NCBI GenBank assembly: GCA_900759005.1
Contig: CAAEUQ010000130.1
Span: forward strand, 1 to 14,087
Length of the DNA stretch: 14,087 nucleotides
From: Clostridia bacterium
GTDB taxonomy: Bacteria > Bacillota > Clostridia > Christensenellales > Aristaeellaceae
Direction of reading: 5' to 3'
Part shown: positions 7,527 to 13,659 of the stretch, in pieces
Numbering within the stretch: position 1 is the first letter of the stretch
Layout of the letters: every line of letters starts with the position of its first letter
Program-made: the position numbers and the translations under genes
Notes under the pieces: generated by a model
Seen by the model: only the letters and a program-made list of their open reading frames with translations
Told to the model about the DNA's origin: nothing
The model's database searches: none

Positions 7527-8126
7527 ATGCGGGATCCGAAGCAGAACCAGCAGAAGATACTGGACTTCATCAAGCGCGAAATTGAACTGAAGGGGTATCC
7601 GCCGTCGGTGCGCGAAATCTGTACGGCGGTCGGGCTGAAATCCACCTCGACGGTGCACGCGCACCTCAATCATCTGGAAGCGCAGGGCTTGATCCGCCGC
7701 GATTCGACGAAGCCGCGCGCGCTCGAGGTGATCGACGGCACGCAGGCGCGCGGGCGCAGCATTCCGCTGGTCGGTCGCGTTACCGCAGGGCAGCCGATTC
7801 TGGCGATTGAAAATATCGAAGATTATCTGGCGCTGCCGCAATCGCTGGTCGGATTGGACGAGCTGTTCTGCCTGCGCGTTCAGGGCGAAAGCATGATCGG
7901 CGCAGGCATCTTCGACGGCGATATTCTGGTCGTCCGCCGGCAGGAAACGGCGGAAAACGGCGAAATCGTCGTTGCAATGATCGACGACGAAGCAACGGTC
8001 AAGCGCATTTACTATGAAGACGGCCGCGTTCGCCTTCAGCCGGAAAATCCGACGATGGATCCGATTTACGCCGACGAAGTAACCGTCCTCGGCAAAGTTA
8101 CCGATCTTTTCAGGCATATGGGCTGA
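7527..8126 (+). CDS. lexA: SOS repressor LexA
   Basis: Autocleaving repressor of the DNA-damage response, 199 residues, the usual length. The N-terminal winged helix-turn-helix covers about 1-65 (YPPSVREICTAVGLKSTSTVHAHL). The self-cleavage site is Ala87-Gly88 in VGRVTAGQPI. The C-terminal S24 peptidase fold carries the catalytic pair Ser122 (in QGESMIGAG) and Lys159 (in EATVKRIYY). All key residues are present, so the protein should respond to RecA. The start is fixed by AAAGGAG nine bases upstream. The gene is divergent from mraZ, with 193 bases between the two starts, and its promoter holds a LexA box. Its last codons form the left arm of a long inverted repeat. Confidence 0.98.
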   Translation: MRDPKQNQQKILDFIKREIELKGYPPSVREICTAVGLKSTSTVHAHLNHLEAQGLIRRDSTKPRALEVIDGTQARGRSIPLVGRVTAGQPILAIENIEDYLALPQSLVGLDELFCLRVQGESMIGAGIFDGDILVVRRQETAENGEIVVAMIDDEATVKRIYYEDGRVRLQPENPTMDPIYADEVTVLGKVTDLFRHMG

Positions 8127-8135
8127 AAAGATCGG
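8101..8135 (+). repeat. Perfect 13-bp inverted repeat across the lexA stop codon
   Basis: CCGATCTTTTCAG (8101-8113) and CTGAAAAGATCGG (8123-8135) are exact reverse complements around a nine-base loop. The TGA stop of lexA (8124-8126) lies inside the right arm. The sequence after the stem (CTGGGAAATTG) lacks a T-run, so it does not meet the usual rule for intrinsic termination. It may stabilise the lexA message 3' end or reduce read-through into the small gene downstream. Confidence 0.75.
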
Positions 8136-8187
8136 CTGGGAAATTGTATTCCGTATAATAGCAGAACGATCGCCGGAGGCGAGGGGT

Positions 8188-8325
8188 ATGAAAAATGCAA
8201 TTAAGTATATCTACCCTGCAAGCCCGTTTTACGTGCATTGGAAAAAACATGCGTGCCCCAAATGCAAAATATATATATCCTTTCAGGAAATGAAGAAATT
8301 CGAAAAAGGCAAGCGGAAATCATAA
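8188..8325 (+). CDS. Small CPxC protein, 45 residues, AT-rich
   Basis: Not recognised with certainty. It has an ATG at 8188 with GGAGGCGAGG upstream and a TAA stop. The protein begins MKNAIKYIYPASPFYVHWKK, has one CPKC knuckle (about 23-26) and ends in a lysine-rich tail (EMKKFEKGKRKS). A single CxxC gives two zinc ligands, so it would need a dimer or extra ligands. I recall longer clostridial proteins with a similar SPFYVxWKKHxCPxC start and a second CPxC near the end, so this may be a shortened member, but I cannot confirm that. By hand count it is about 36% G+C (49 of 138), with ATA and AAA codons that its neighbours avoid, which suggests recent acquisition or a different constraint. It lies 61 bases after lexA. 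TATAAT occurs at 8154-8159 without a -35, so expression may come from lexA read-through. Confidence 0.6.
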   Translation: MKNAIKYIYPASPFYVHWKKHACPKCKIYISFQEMKKFEKGKRKS

Positions 8326-8330
8326 TATAC

Positions 8331-8359
8331 AGGCGCGCCCAAAATATCGGAGCGCGCCT
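8331..8359. terminator. Probable bidirectional terminator hairpin between convergent genes
   Basis: AGGCGCGC (8331-8338) pairs with GCGCGCCT (8352-8359), extended by two further G-C pairs if A8351 is bulged. It stands five bases after the small plus-strand gene and one base after the prsW stop on the minus strand. Flanking T-content is modest on both sides (CCTTTC on plus, TGTATATT on minus). Its position between the ends of two converging units supports a termination role. Confidence 0.65.
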
Positions 8360-8360
8360 T

Positions 8361-8996
8361 TCATAAATTGATTCTCTTTTTCAAAGCCTGCTTCCCGATG
8401 AACAGGCACACGATTGCGATCGACGGGATCAGATAGCCCGCCGCCTGCCATGCGCCCTCCGCGGAAATCAGGAGATTGTAAATCGCGTGCATCGCGGTGC
8501 ACGCGCCGAGAATGCCCGCCGTTCCGGTCACAGCCAGCCAGCGGCGGCGAAATACCTGCGCAATGCCAAATCCCGCCGCAATGCCGCACAGCAGATGCAG
8601 CGCGCCCGCTGAAACGCCGCGAATCAGCATAAACGAGAGATTTTCCGCGCCGTTTTCGGTCAGATAGCACGCGTTTTCAAATGTCGCGAAGCCCACCGCA
8701 ATCGCAATCGCCGCCGCAGGCAGCTCCTCCGTGTTCGGCTCAAAAATCAGAAAATAGAGCACGAGTGGAATCAGCTTCATGATTTCCTCGCATACCGGCG
8801 CGATCTCCGCCGCCGCAACGCCTGCGTCCGTGCCGTAATAGCCCATGAAAAAGCTGCTGACATACGCCGAAAGCAGGCACGCGCTCATACCGATCGTAAA
8901 AAACAGCATGAATCGCCGCGCGCCGCCCGACGTAAAAAACAGCGAAAGAATCGGCGGCAGCGCAAGGCAGAGAAAAATGTTTTCGATATAGGTCAT
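8361..8996 (-). CDS. PrsW-family intramembrane protease (M82)
   Basis: Polytopic membrane protease of the PrsW/CAAX-like fold, 211 residues. The diagnostic motifs are all visible: EEIMK (E70, E71, K74), FATFEN (about 103-108), H134 in GALHLLCG, and H170 with N174 in AMHAIYN. In Bacillus subtilis PrsW makes the first cut in anti-sigma factor RsiW, releasing SigW. Here the gene ends an operon that also encodes an ECF-like sigma factor and a short membrane protein, which supports the same kind of role. The ATG at 8996 overlaps the stop of the preceding gene (ATGA), with GGAGG upstream, so translation is coupled. I see no second-site protease in the window. A homologous but non-signalling protease is possible; family assignment is firm, target is inferred. 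Confidence 0.88.
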   Translation of the reverse strand: MTYIENIFLCLALPPILSLFFTSGGARRFMLFFTIGMSACLLSAYVSSFFMGYYGTDAGVAAAEIAPVCEEIMKLIPLVLYFLIFEPNTEELPAAAIAIAVGFATFENACYLTENGAENLSFMLIRGVSAGALHLLCGIAAGFGIAQVFRRRWLAVTGTAGILGACTAMHAIYNLLISAEGAWQAAGYLIPSIAIVCLFIGKQALKKRINL

Positions 8997-9610
8997 TTCC
9001 CCGCCTCCTCCCTGCAAATCATCGGCAGCAGCGCCGAAAACAGAACCGTCATCAGCATATCCACGGCGAAATAGAGATTGAAGCGCGTGTAATCGTTCAC
9101 GAGCGTTCCGGAAATCCGGTAAACCGCAATCTGCAAAGCGACGCACGCGAGCATCACGCCGTCCGCCGCGCGCCGCGTTTCGCGCCGCATCAGCCTGAAT
9201 ACCGAAAAATACGCGATTGCGCCCGCGACAATCCTGAAAAGCGCCGACATGAATCGCGAAGGCCCCAGCACGCCGAAAAGCGTTCCCGCCGCGGCAATCA
9301 CTGCCGCACACACCGCCGGAACTGCGAAAAATTGAATGTGAATGCCCTCCGTGCGCGCAATCTGAAGCGACAAATAGAACAGATACGCCGCCAGCCACGA
9401 AATTTCCGATACGTAAAACACCCTCGGCGGGCGATTGATAATCGCCAGATTCAGCAGCCAGTACAGCGTTCCCATCGAAAAACAGGCGTAACCCAGCGCA
9501 AGAATCAGTATTTTCCGATTGCGCCGGCGAAACGCCAATATGCCCGCGGCAAGCGCGCTCGCGCTCAGCCAAACCGTCTGAAACAGATTGTCGATCAGTT
9601 CAAAGCCCAT
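8993..9610 (-). CDS. Putative seven-helix membrane protein of unknown function
   Basis: Not recognised. It is a 205-residue, very hydrophobic protein with about seven predicted helices (roughly 11-28, 33-58, 66-84, 93-114, 122-141, 149-166 and 178-197) and short loops. Basic stretches after helix 1 (FRRRNRK) and helix 5 (RLMRRETRR) would place those loops in the cytoplasm, with the N-terminus outside. No transporter or enzyme motif is evident. The ATG at 9610 follows AAAGAGGG. It stands between the two-helix protein (19-base gap) and prsW (four-base overlap), so it probably works with them, perhaps as a sensor or a scaffold for the protease. That role is inference from position only. Confidence 0.75.
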   Translation of the reverse strand: MGFELIDNLFQTVWLSASALAAGILAFRRRNRKILILALGYACFSMGTLYWLLNLAIINRPPRVFYVSEISWLAAYLFYLSLQIARTEGIHIQFFAVPAVCAAVIAAAGTLFGVLGPSRFMSALFRIVAGAIAYFSVFRLMRRETRRAADGVMLACVALQIAVYRISGTLVNDYTRFNLYFAVDMLMTVLFSALLPMICREEAGK

Positions 9611-9629
9611 TCAATGCCCTCTTTCGCGC

Positions 9630-9932
9630 TTATTTTCGCCTCTCATCGCTTTGGCGAATCCGGTACAGAAGCACCGTCACGCACACGCCCAGCAAAAACG
9701 CCAGCGCGCCCATCAGGATATACCCGAGCGATTCGTGCGCCCCCAGAATGCTCGCCGCACCCGTTTCCTGGCGAACGCTTTGCGCGGAAATCGACGGCAT
9801 CGCGGCGCCCAGCGCAATCAGAATCGCCATGCAGCCCGCCGTCAGCGCGCACGCGCGCAAACGCCGCTTTTTCCTTCGCAATTCGCCTGCGCGTTTCTGA
9901 ATCCGGCGCATTCGCACTTCAGTCGAATTCAT
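9630..9932 (-). CDS. Short two-helix membrane protein, candidate anti-sigma factor
   Basis: 100 residues, function inferred. The N-terminus is strongly basic and probably helical (RMRRIQKRAGELRRKKRRLR, about 7-26), followed by a transmembrane helix (about 27-48), a short outside loop of about 20 residues (SAQSVRQETGAASILGAHES), a second helix (about 69-90) and a basic tail. It overlaps the sigma factor gene by 14 bases and has its own GGGAGGG ribosome site, so it is made in step with the sigma factor. This layout suits a membrane anchor for the sigma factor, with the loop as a possible PrsW cut site. It lacks the HxxxCxxC zinc anti-sigma motif of RsiW, so it would be a different kind of anti-sigma factor. 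Confidence 0.78.
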   Translation of the reverse strand: MNSTEVRMRRIQKRAGELRRKKRRLRACALTAGCMAILIALGAAMPSISAQSVRQETGAASILGAHESLGYILMGALAFLLGVCVTVLLYRIRQSDERRK

Positions 9933-10497
9933 AGGTAAATCCCTCCCGATTCAGAATCTCCTTCAGGCTCTTTTTGCCCCGATAGACGTAATTCGTGATC
10001 TGCCGTTCACTCTTTTTCAGGATTTCCGCCGCGTCGCGATAGCTCATTTCCTCAAAATAAACCAGATACAGCGCTTCCCTGTATTCCGCCTTCAGACGCT
10101 TCATCGCCAGATGCAGCTGCTCCGCGCGCTCAGCGCCCAGAATCGCCGCGTCCGTCCGTGCGTCGTCCTGCGGTTCAAAGGGCAATTCCTCCGTGCTGAA
10201 CAGCCGGAACCGCCCGCGCACATGGCGAATCGCGAGATTGCGCGCGATTTTATACAGATACGCCCGAAACGCGCCGTCTTCATGAATCGCGCGCTCCCGG
10301 GCAAACAGCCGCGCAAACGCTTCGATCATCAGCTCCTCCGCGTCGTGCGCATTGTGAACGAAGCCGCCGATATAATTCGTCAGCGCGTCGCCATATTTGG
10401 AAACCAGCTGCTCCGCGCCCGACTCGTCGCCTGAAAGATAACGGCGATATGCTTCTTCGTCCGCGCCGGGCGCGCGATCATTCCCTGCCGTATTCAT
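9919..10497 (-). CDS. ECF-like sigma-70 family RNA polymerase sigma factor
   Basis: Alternative sigma factor of 192 residues with only regions 2 and 4. Region 2 spans about 17-98 (YRRYLSGDESGAEQLVSKYG; DAEELMIEAFARLF; the region 2.3/2.4 helix FRAYLYKIARNLAIRHVRGR). A linker rich in Asp/Glu follows, then region 4 (about 135-185) with the helix-turn-helix MSYRDAAEILKKSERQITNYVYRGKKSL. The ATG at 10497 lies inside the end of the zinc-ribbon gene (20-base overlap); GGAG is 14 bases upstream, longer than normal, so translational coupling probably matters. The gene's last 14 bases overlap the two-helix membrane protein. Target promoters are unknown; the operon promoter itself is of the housekeeping type, so simple autoregulation is not evident. 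Confidence 0.92.
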   Translation of the reverse strand: MNTAGNDRAPGADEEAYRRYLSGDESGAEQLVSKYGDALTNYIGGFVHNAHDAEELMIEAFARLFARERAIHEDGAFRAYLYKIARNLAIRHVRGRFRLFSTEELPFEPQDDARTDAAILGAERAEQLHLAMKRLKAEYREALYLVYFEEMSYRDAAEILKKSERQITNYVYRGKKSLKEILNREGFTYEFD

Positions 10498-10714
10498 CGG
10501 GATTGTATTTCTCCGGAACCTCCTCCGGCTCGGTAAAAATCGCGGCAAGCGCGACCGGATCATCCTTCAGATGCTTCAGCGCATCGCGGCTGAGCACGCT
10601 GTTCGTGCCCAAGCACGCCTTGCACCGATATCCGCACTCCGGACACACGCAGCCGAGCTCAAGGCTCTCCGCATGAACCATATACGTTCCGCAAACCTGA
10701 CAACTGCACCGCAT
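10478..10714 (-). CDS. Cysteine-rich zinc-ribbon small protein
   Basis: 78 residues, family not recognised. The N-terminal half has cysteines at 3, 5, 8, 22, 24, 27, 31 and 34 (CSCQVCG, CVCPECG, CKACLG), enough for two zinc sites or a treble-clef-like knuckle. The C-terminal half is acidic (LKDDPVALAAIFTEPEEVPE). The ATG at 10714 follows GAGGGAAG. It begins nine bases after the lactonase stop and overlaps the sigma factor start by 20 bases, so its translation probably controls that of the sigma factor. A zinc- or redox-sensing partner of the sigma factor is conceivable, but nothing in the sequence proves it. Confidence 0.8.
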   Translation of the reverse strand: MRCSCQVCGTYMVHAESLELGCVCPECGYRCKACLGTNSVLSRDALKHLKDDPVALAAIFTEPEEVPEKYNPDEYGRE

Positions 10715-10723
10715 ATTCTTCCC

Positions 10724-11713
10724 TCATTTCTTTCGGAACTGCACGCACGACGGCGCTTCGAATTCCGTCTGAGACACATAATGAAGCCGCCCGCCGCGCA
10801 CTTCGAACGCGGTAAGGCTATTTCCCTTCTGATTGGCGCACACGAGATATTTCCCGTCCGGCGTAAAGCAGACGTCGCGCGGAAACGCTCCGCGGCTGGA
10901 CTCCGTGCACAGATGCGAAAGCATTCCGCCCGCGCCGATCGCATACAGCGAAACGATATCCTCGCCGCGTCCGGTCGCCGCCAGCATTCCATCGTCCGGC
11001 GAAAGGCGAATCGCCGCCGGGTAATTTGCGCCCTTCATGCCGCCCACCGGCATTCGCCCGATCAGCGCCGCACGCGTGGGCGAGCCGTGGTAAATCAGCA
11101 GTTCGCTTTCCAGTTCGCACAGCGCGTACCAGCATTCGCCCTTTTTCGGAAACGCGAGATGCCGCGGTCCGTAGCCTGCCGGCGCGTGAACGACGATCGG
11201 CTCCGGCGCGTCGTTTTCAATCTCCGCATAGGGAATGAACAGCATCGAATCCGTTCCCAGATCCGAAACCGCCACCCAGCCGCCCGGCGTGCGCTGCGCA
11301 AAGTGAATGTGCGCGCATTTCTGGCGTTCCGGCTTCGCGCCGCGCCCCGAACGGGCAATCAGCGGAAGGGCGCGCCCGATTGATCCGTCTTTTCCAAGCT
11401 CAAACCGTGCAAGGCTGCCGGAGGAATAATTGGAAACCAGCAGCGTCCGTCCCGCGACGCTCACATGGCACGGATCATCGCCGCCCGTCGGCGCTTCCGA
11501 CGCGCGCAAAAGCGATCCATCCTCCGAAATCGAATAGCCGATCACCCTGCCATTCGGCGTTTCGCTCACCGCGTAAAGGCAATCGCCCTCGATCGTCAGA
11601 TAGGAATGATTCGCCGCCTCGTAGCGCTCGAGTACGCGAATGCGCCCGCCCTCCATCTCCGCGCGCGCAAGGCTGCCTTTGCCGTAGCCGCCGATGTACA
11701 TCTCGTATCGCAT
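10724..11713 (-). CDS. Beta-propeller lactonase family protein (6-phosphogluconolactonase-like, YbhE type)
   Basis: Cytoplasmic seven-bladed propeller of 329 residues, close to the family's 330-350. Blade repeats are visible: DDPCHVSVAGRTLLVSNYSS, HIHFAQRTPGGWVAVSDLGT, GYGPRHLAFPKKGE, YPAAIRLSPDDGMLAATGRG and PRDVCFTPDGKYLVCANQKG. Family members hydrolyse 6-phosphogluconolactone in the pentose phosphate pathway, but many are untested and other lactones are possible. The ATG at 11713 is preceded by AAGGGTGAAGG and lies 12 bases after the serine dehydratase stop. The downstream zinc-ribbon gene starts after nine bases. No signal peptide is seen. Confidence 0.88.
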   Translation of the reverse strand: MRYEMYIGGYGKGSLARAEMEGGRIRVLERYEAANHSYLTIEGDCLYAVSETPNGRVIGYSISEDGSLLRASEAPTGGDDPCHVSVAGRTLLVSNYSSGSLARFELGKDGSIGRALPLIARSGRGAKPERQKCAHIHFAQRTPGGWVAVSDLGTDSMLFIPYAEIENDAPEPIVVHAPAGYGPRHLAFPKKGECWYALCELESELLIYHGSPTRAALIGRMPVGGMKGANYPAAIRLSPDDGMLAATGRGEDIVSLYAIGAGGMLSHLCTESSRGAFPRDVCFTPDGKYLVCANQKGNSLTAFEVRGGRLHYVSQTEFEAPSCVQFRKK

Positions 11714-11725
11714 ATGCCTTCACCC

Positions 11726-12922
11726 TTATTTATACAGCTTCGCCAGCCCGCCCTCGGACGTTTCGCGATAAATCCTGTTCAAATCGCGTCCGGTCTGATA
11801 CATCGTCTCAACCACCATATCGAACGAAATTTTACGCGTCTCCGTCAGGAAATTCGCAATTCGAATCGCGTTGATCGCGCGCATCGCGGCGACGGCGTTG
11901 CGCTCGATGCACGGAATCTGAACCAGCCCGCCGATCGGATCGCACGTAAGCCCCAGATGATGCTCCAGCGCGACCTCCGCGGCGTATTCGATCTGGTCGA
12001 TGCCCATTTCAAACAGCTCGCCCAGCGCTGCCGCCGCCATCGAGCACGCGGTGCCGATTTCCGCCTGGCATCCGCATTCCGCACCGCTGATCGACGCGTT
12101 GGTTTTCACAATATTTCCGATCACGCCCGCAACCGCCAGCGCGCGCAGCACCTGTCGCTCGGGAAGCCCCTTTTCATCCTGCATATACTTCAGCACCGCC
12201 GGAAGACACGCGCAGGCGCCGCACGTCGGCGCGGTCACGATTGTGCCCTGTCCCGCGTTCTGCTCGCTCACCGCGAACGCATAAGCGCAAACCAGCCGGT
12301 TTTCGCGCGTCTCCGGCCGCTCGTCGATATGGCGCTGATTGAAAAGATACTGCGCCTTGCGCTCGACGTTCAGTCCGCCGGGCAGCACGCCGCTGTGCGT
12401 CAGTCCCTCCTGAATCGCATTCTTCATGCAATTCCAAACGGAAAGCAGGAAATCCCAGATTTCCGCGCCCTCGTTTTCCTCGACGTAATCGCTGATGCGC
12501 TTGTTGTGCGTCTTGCAGTAATCCGCGATTTCAGCGAACGATTTTTCCCGATACACCTCCGGCGCTTCCGCTTCCGGACGACCCTCGATGCGAATATCGC
12601 CGCCGCCGACGCTCATCACGCGCATGAATCCAATCGTTTTTCCGCCCTTCATCGCCGTCAGCTCCAGCGTATTCGGGTGCGGGAGATCGGTTTTTTCGGT
12701 GTTGAACAGGATGCGCGTTTCAACCGGCGCGAATGTGTCAATCAGCACGCGGTCGGTGCCGTGCCCCTTGCCGGTCATCGCGAGCGAACCGTAAAGCGTA
12801 ATGGAAAACAGATCGGCGTCCGGATGTTCGGCTGCAAACAGCTTCGCCGCCTTTTCCGGGCCCATCGTGTGCGAACTGGAGGGGCCCTTTCCTATTTTAT
12901 AGATTTCACGAATGGATTTCAT
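11726..12922 (-). CDS. sdaA: L-serine ammonia-lyase, iron-sulfur-dependent, single chain
   Basis: Converts L-serine to pyruvate and ammonia using an oxygen-sensitive 4Fe-4S cluster. It is 398 residues, shorter than the roughly 450 of Escherichia coli SdaA. The beta-type part starts with YKIGKGPSSSHTMGP; the alpha-type part has GQGTIVTAPTCGACACLPAV (Cys about 234, 237, 239), the AECGCQAEIG block (Cys about 283, 285) and LTCDPIGGLVQIPC (Cys about 327, 338), which include the expected cluster ligands. The ATG at 12922 has GGGAGG four bases upstream and lies inside the 3' end of the Nudix gene (17-base overlap). Both halves are fused in one chain, unlike the two-subunit SdaAA/SdaAB of many Firmicutes. 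It points to anaerobic amino-acid use. Confidence 0.95.
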   Translation of the reverse strand: MKSIREIYKIGKGPSSSHTMGPEKAAKLFAAEHPDADLFSITLYGSLAMTGKGHGTDRVLIDTFAPVETRILFNTEKTDLPHPNTLELTAMKGGKTIGFMRVMSVGGGDIRIEGRPEAEAPEVYREKSFAEIADYCKTHNKRISDYVEENEGAEIWDFLLSVWNCMKNAIQEGLTHSGVLPGGLNVERKAQYLFNQRHIDERPETRENRLVCAYAFAVSEQNAGQGTIVTAPTCGACACLPAVLKYMQDEKGLPERQVLRALAVAGVIGNIVKTNASISGAECGCQAEIGTACSMAAAALGELFEMGIDQIEYAAEVALEHHLGLTCDPIGGLVQIPCIERNAVAAMRAINAIRIANFLTETRKISFDMVVETMYQTGRDLNRIYRETSEGGLAKLYK

Positions 12923-13382
12923 ATTTCCTCCCGTCGACATATGCGCTCTCAAGCGCGTCGCCCTGGTAATTCAACGTGCAATCAAATTTTTCGCGTCCCT
13001 CCGCGAGCAGGCGAAGGAACACGCGATCGCCCTCCCACATCGGAAGCTCGAACATCTTATCCTTCTCGATCCATTTCAGCTCGCCCTCGTCGCATTCGCG
13101 CAAATCCCCCGAAAACGCGGTCGCGGTGAACAGATACATATCCTCGTCAGGATTTACGTCCGACCGAAATCGCACCACGCCGCGCGCGCGGCAATCGAGC
13201 AGCTTAAGGCCCGTTTCCTCGAGCACCTCGCGCAGCACGCATACCTCCGGCGTTTCGCCCGGCTCGATATGCCCGCCCACGCCGATCCATTTGTCGTGGT
13301 TCGGATCCTCGTTTTTGCGCGTCCTGTGCAAAAGAAGCACCTTGCCCGCGCGCTCGATATAGCAAAGCGTCGTTTCAACCAT
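12906..13382 (-). CDS. Nudix hydrolase, probable 8-oxo-dGTP diphosphatase (MutT type)
   Basis: 158-residue Nudix protein that probably removes oxidised nucleotides such as 8-oxo-dGTP. The Nudix box GGHIEPGETPEVCVLREVLEETGL (about 36-59; Gx5Ex7REUxEExGU) is intact, preceded by HDKWIGVGG and followed by conserved-looking LPMWEGDRVFLRLLAEGR, as in the clostridial MutT-like group beginning MVETTLCYIE. The ATG at 13382 follows GGAGG by seven bases. It is the first gene of the eight-gene operon, 31 bases from its -10 element, and overlaps the serine dehydratase by 17 bases. Exact substrate cannot be read from sequence. Confidence 0.92.
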   Translation of the reverse strand: MVETTLCYIERAGKVLLLHRTRKNEDPNHDKWIGVGGHIEPGETPEVCVLREVLEETGLKLLDCRARGVVRFRSDVNPDEDMYLFTATAFSGDLRECDEGELKWIEKDKMFELPMWEGDRVFLRLLAEGREKFDCTLNYQGDALESAYVDGRKYEIHS

Positions 13383-13412
13383 GCCGCGCCTCCGCAGAAT
13401 TATTTCTATTTT

Positions 13413-13441
13413 AGTATACCACTTGCCGCCGCGCGATTCAA
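13413..13441 (-). promoter_or_regulatory. Promoter of the Nudix-to-prsW operon
   Basis: On the minus strand TTGAAT (13436-13441) is followed by a 17-base spacer and TATACT (13413-13418), with an extended -10 TG (TGGTATACT). It is of the housekeeping type. Predicted transcription start is near 13406, about 24 bases before the ATG at 13382. It is divergent from the tRNA promoter, with 44 bases between the two -35 elements. Confidence 0.82.
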
Positions 13442-13485
13442 GCTTTTTCCGCGCCGGACGTTCGGCTAAAAATCTCGAAAAGGGG

Positions 13486-13514
13486 TTGATTTTCATGCGA
13501 AACTGCGATATAAT
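13486..13514 (+). promoter_or_regulatory. tRNA-Arg promoter
   Basis: TTGATT (13486-13491), a 17-base spacer and a consensus TATAAT (13509-13514). The predicted start near 13521 leaves a leader of about six bases before the mature tRNA 5' end. Confidence 0.85.
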
Positions 13515-13526
13515 AATCGAGTATGA

Positions 13527-13599
13527 GCGCCCGTGGCCTAGTGGATAGGGCATCTGACTCCGACTCAGAAGACCGTGGGTTCGAATCCCGCCGGGCGCG
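13527..13599 (+). tRNA. tRNA-Arg (anticodon CCG)
   Basis: 73-base cloverleaf. The acceptor stem GCGCCCG pairs with CGGGCGC, with G as discriminator. The D arm is GCCT/GGGC, the anticodon stem TCTGA/TCAGA encloses the loop CTCCGAC with anticodon CCG (reads CGG), the variable loop has five bases, and the T arm is GTGGG/CCCGC with TTCGAAT. No CCA is encoded. CGG is a frequent choice in GC-rich genomes. Confidence 0.97.
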
Positions 13600-13609
13600 C
13601 TTTTCCAAA

Positions 13610-13638
13610 CTCCGAACCCTTTTCGGAGCTTTTATTTT
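13610..13638 (+). terminator. Intrinsic terminator of the tRNA-Arg unit
   Basis: CTCCGAA (13610-13616) pairs with TTCGGAG (13622-13628) around a five-base loop and is followed by TTTTATTTT (13630-13638). Confidence 0.9.
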
Positions 13639-13659
13639 GCAAAAAGCGAGGCAAAATCC

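Noticed and set aside
8101..8135. Intrinsic terminator of lexA
   Set aside because: The stem is excellent but is not followed by a T-run, so it is listed as an inverted repeat instead.
8154..8159. TATAAT as a separate promoter of the small CPxC gene
   Set aside because: No -35 at 16-18 bases and no extended TG; kept only as a weak possibility in the gene entry.
11465..13129. Long open frame on the plus strand (about 550 codons) opposite the serine dehydratase and lactonase genes
   Set aside because: Composition is Arg/Ala/His-rich with no domain, and it lies antisense to clearly conserved genes; GC-rich coding DNA commonly gives such open antisense frames.
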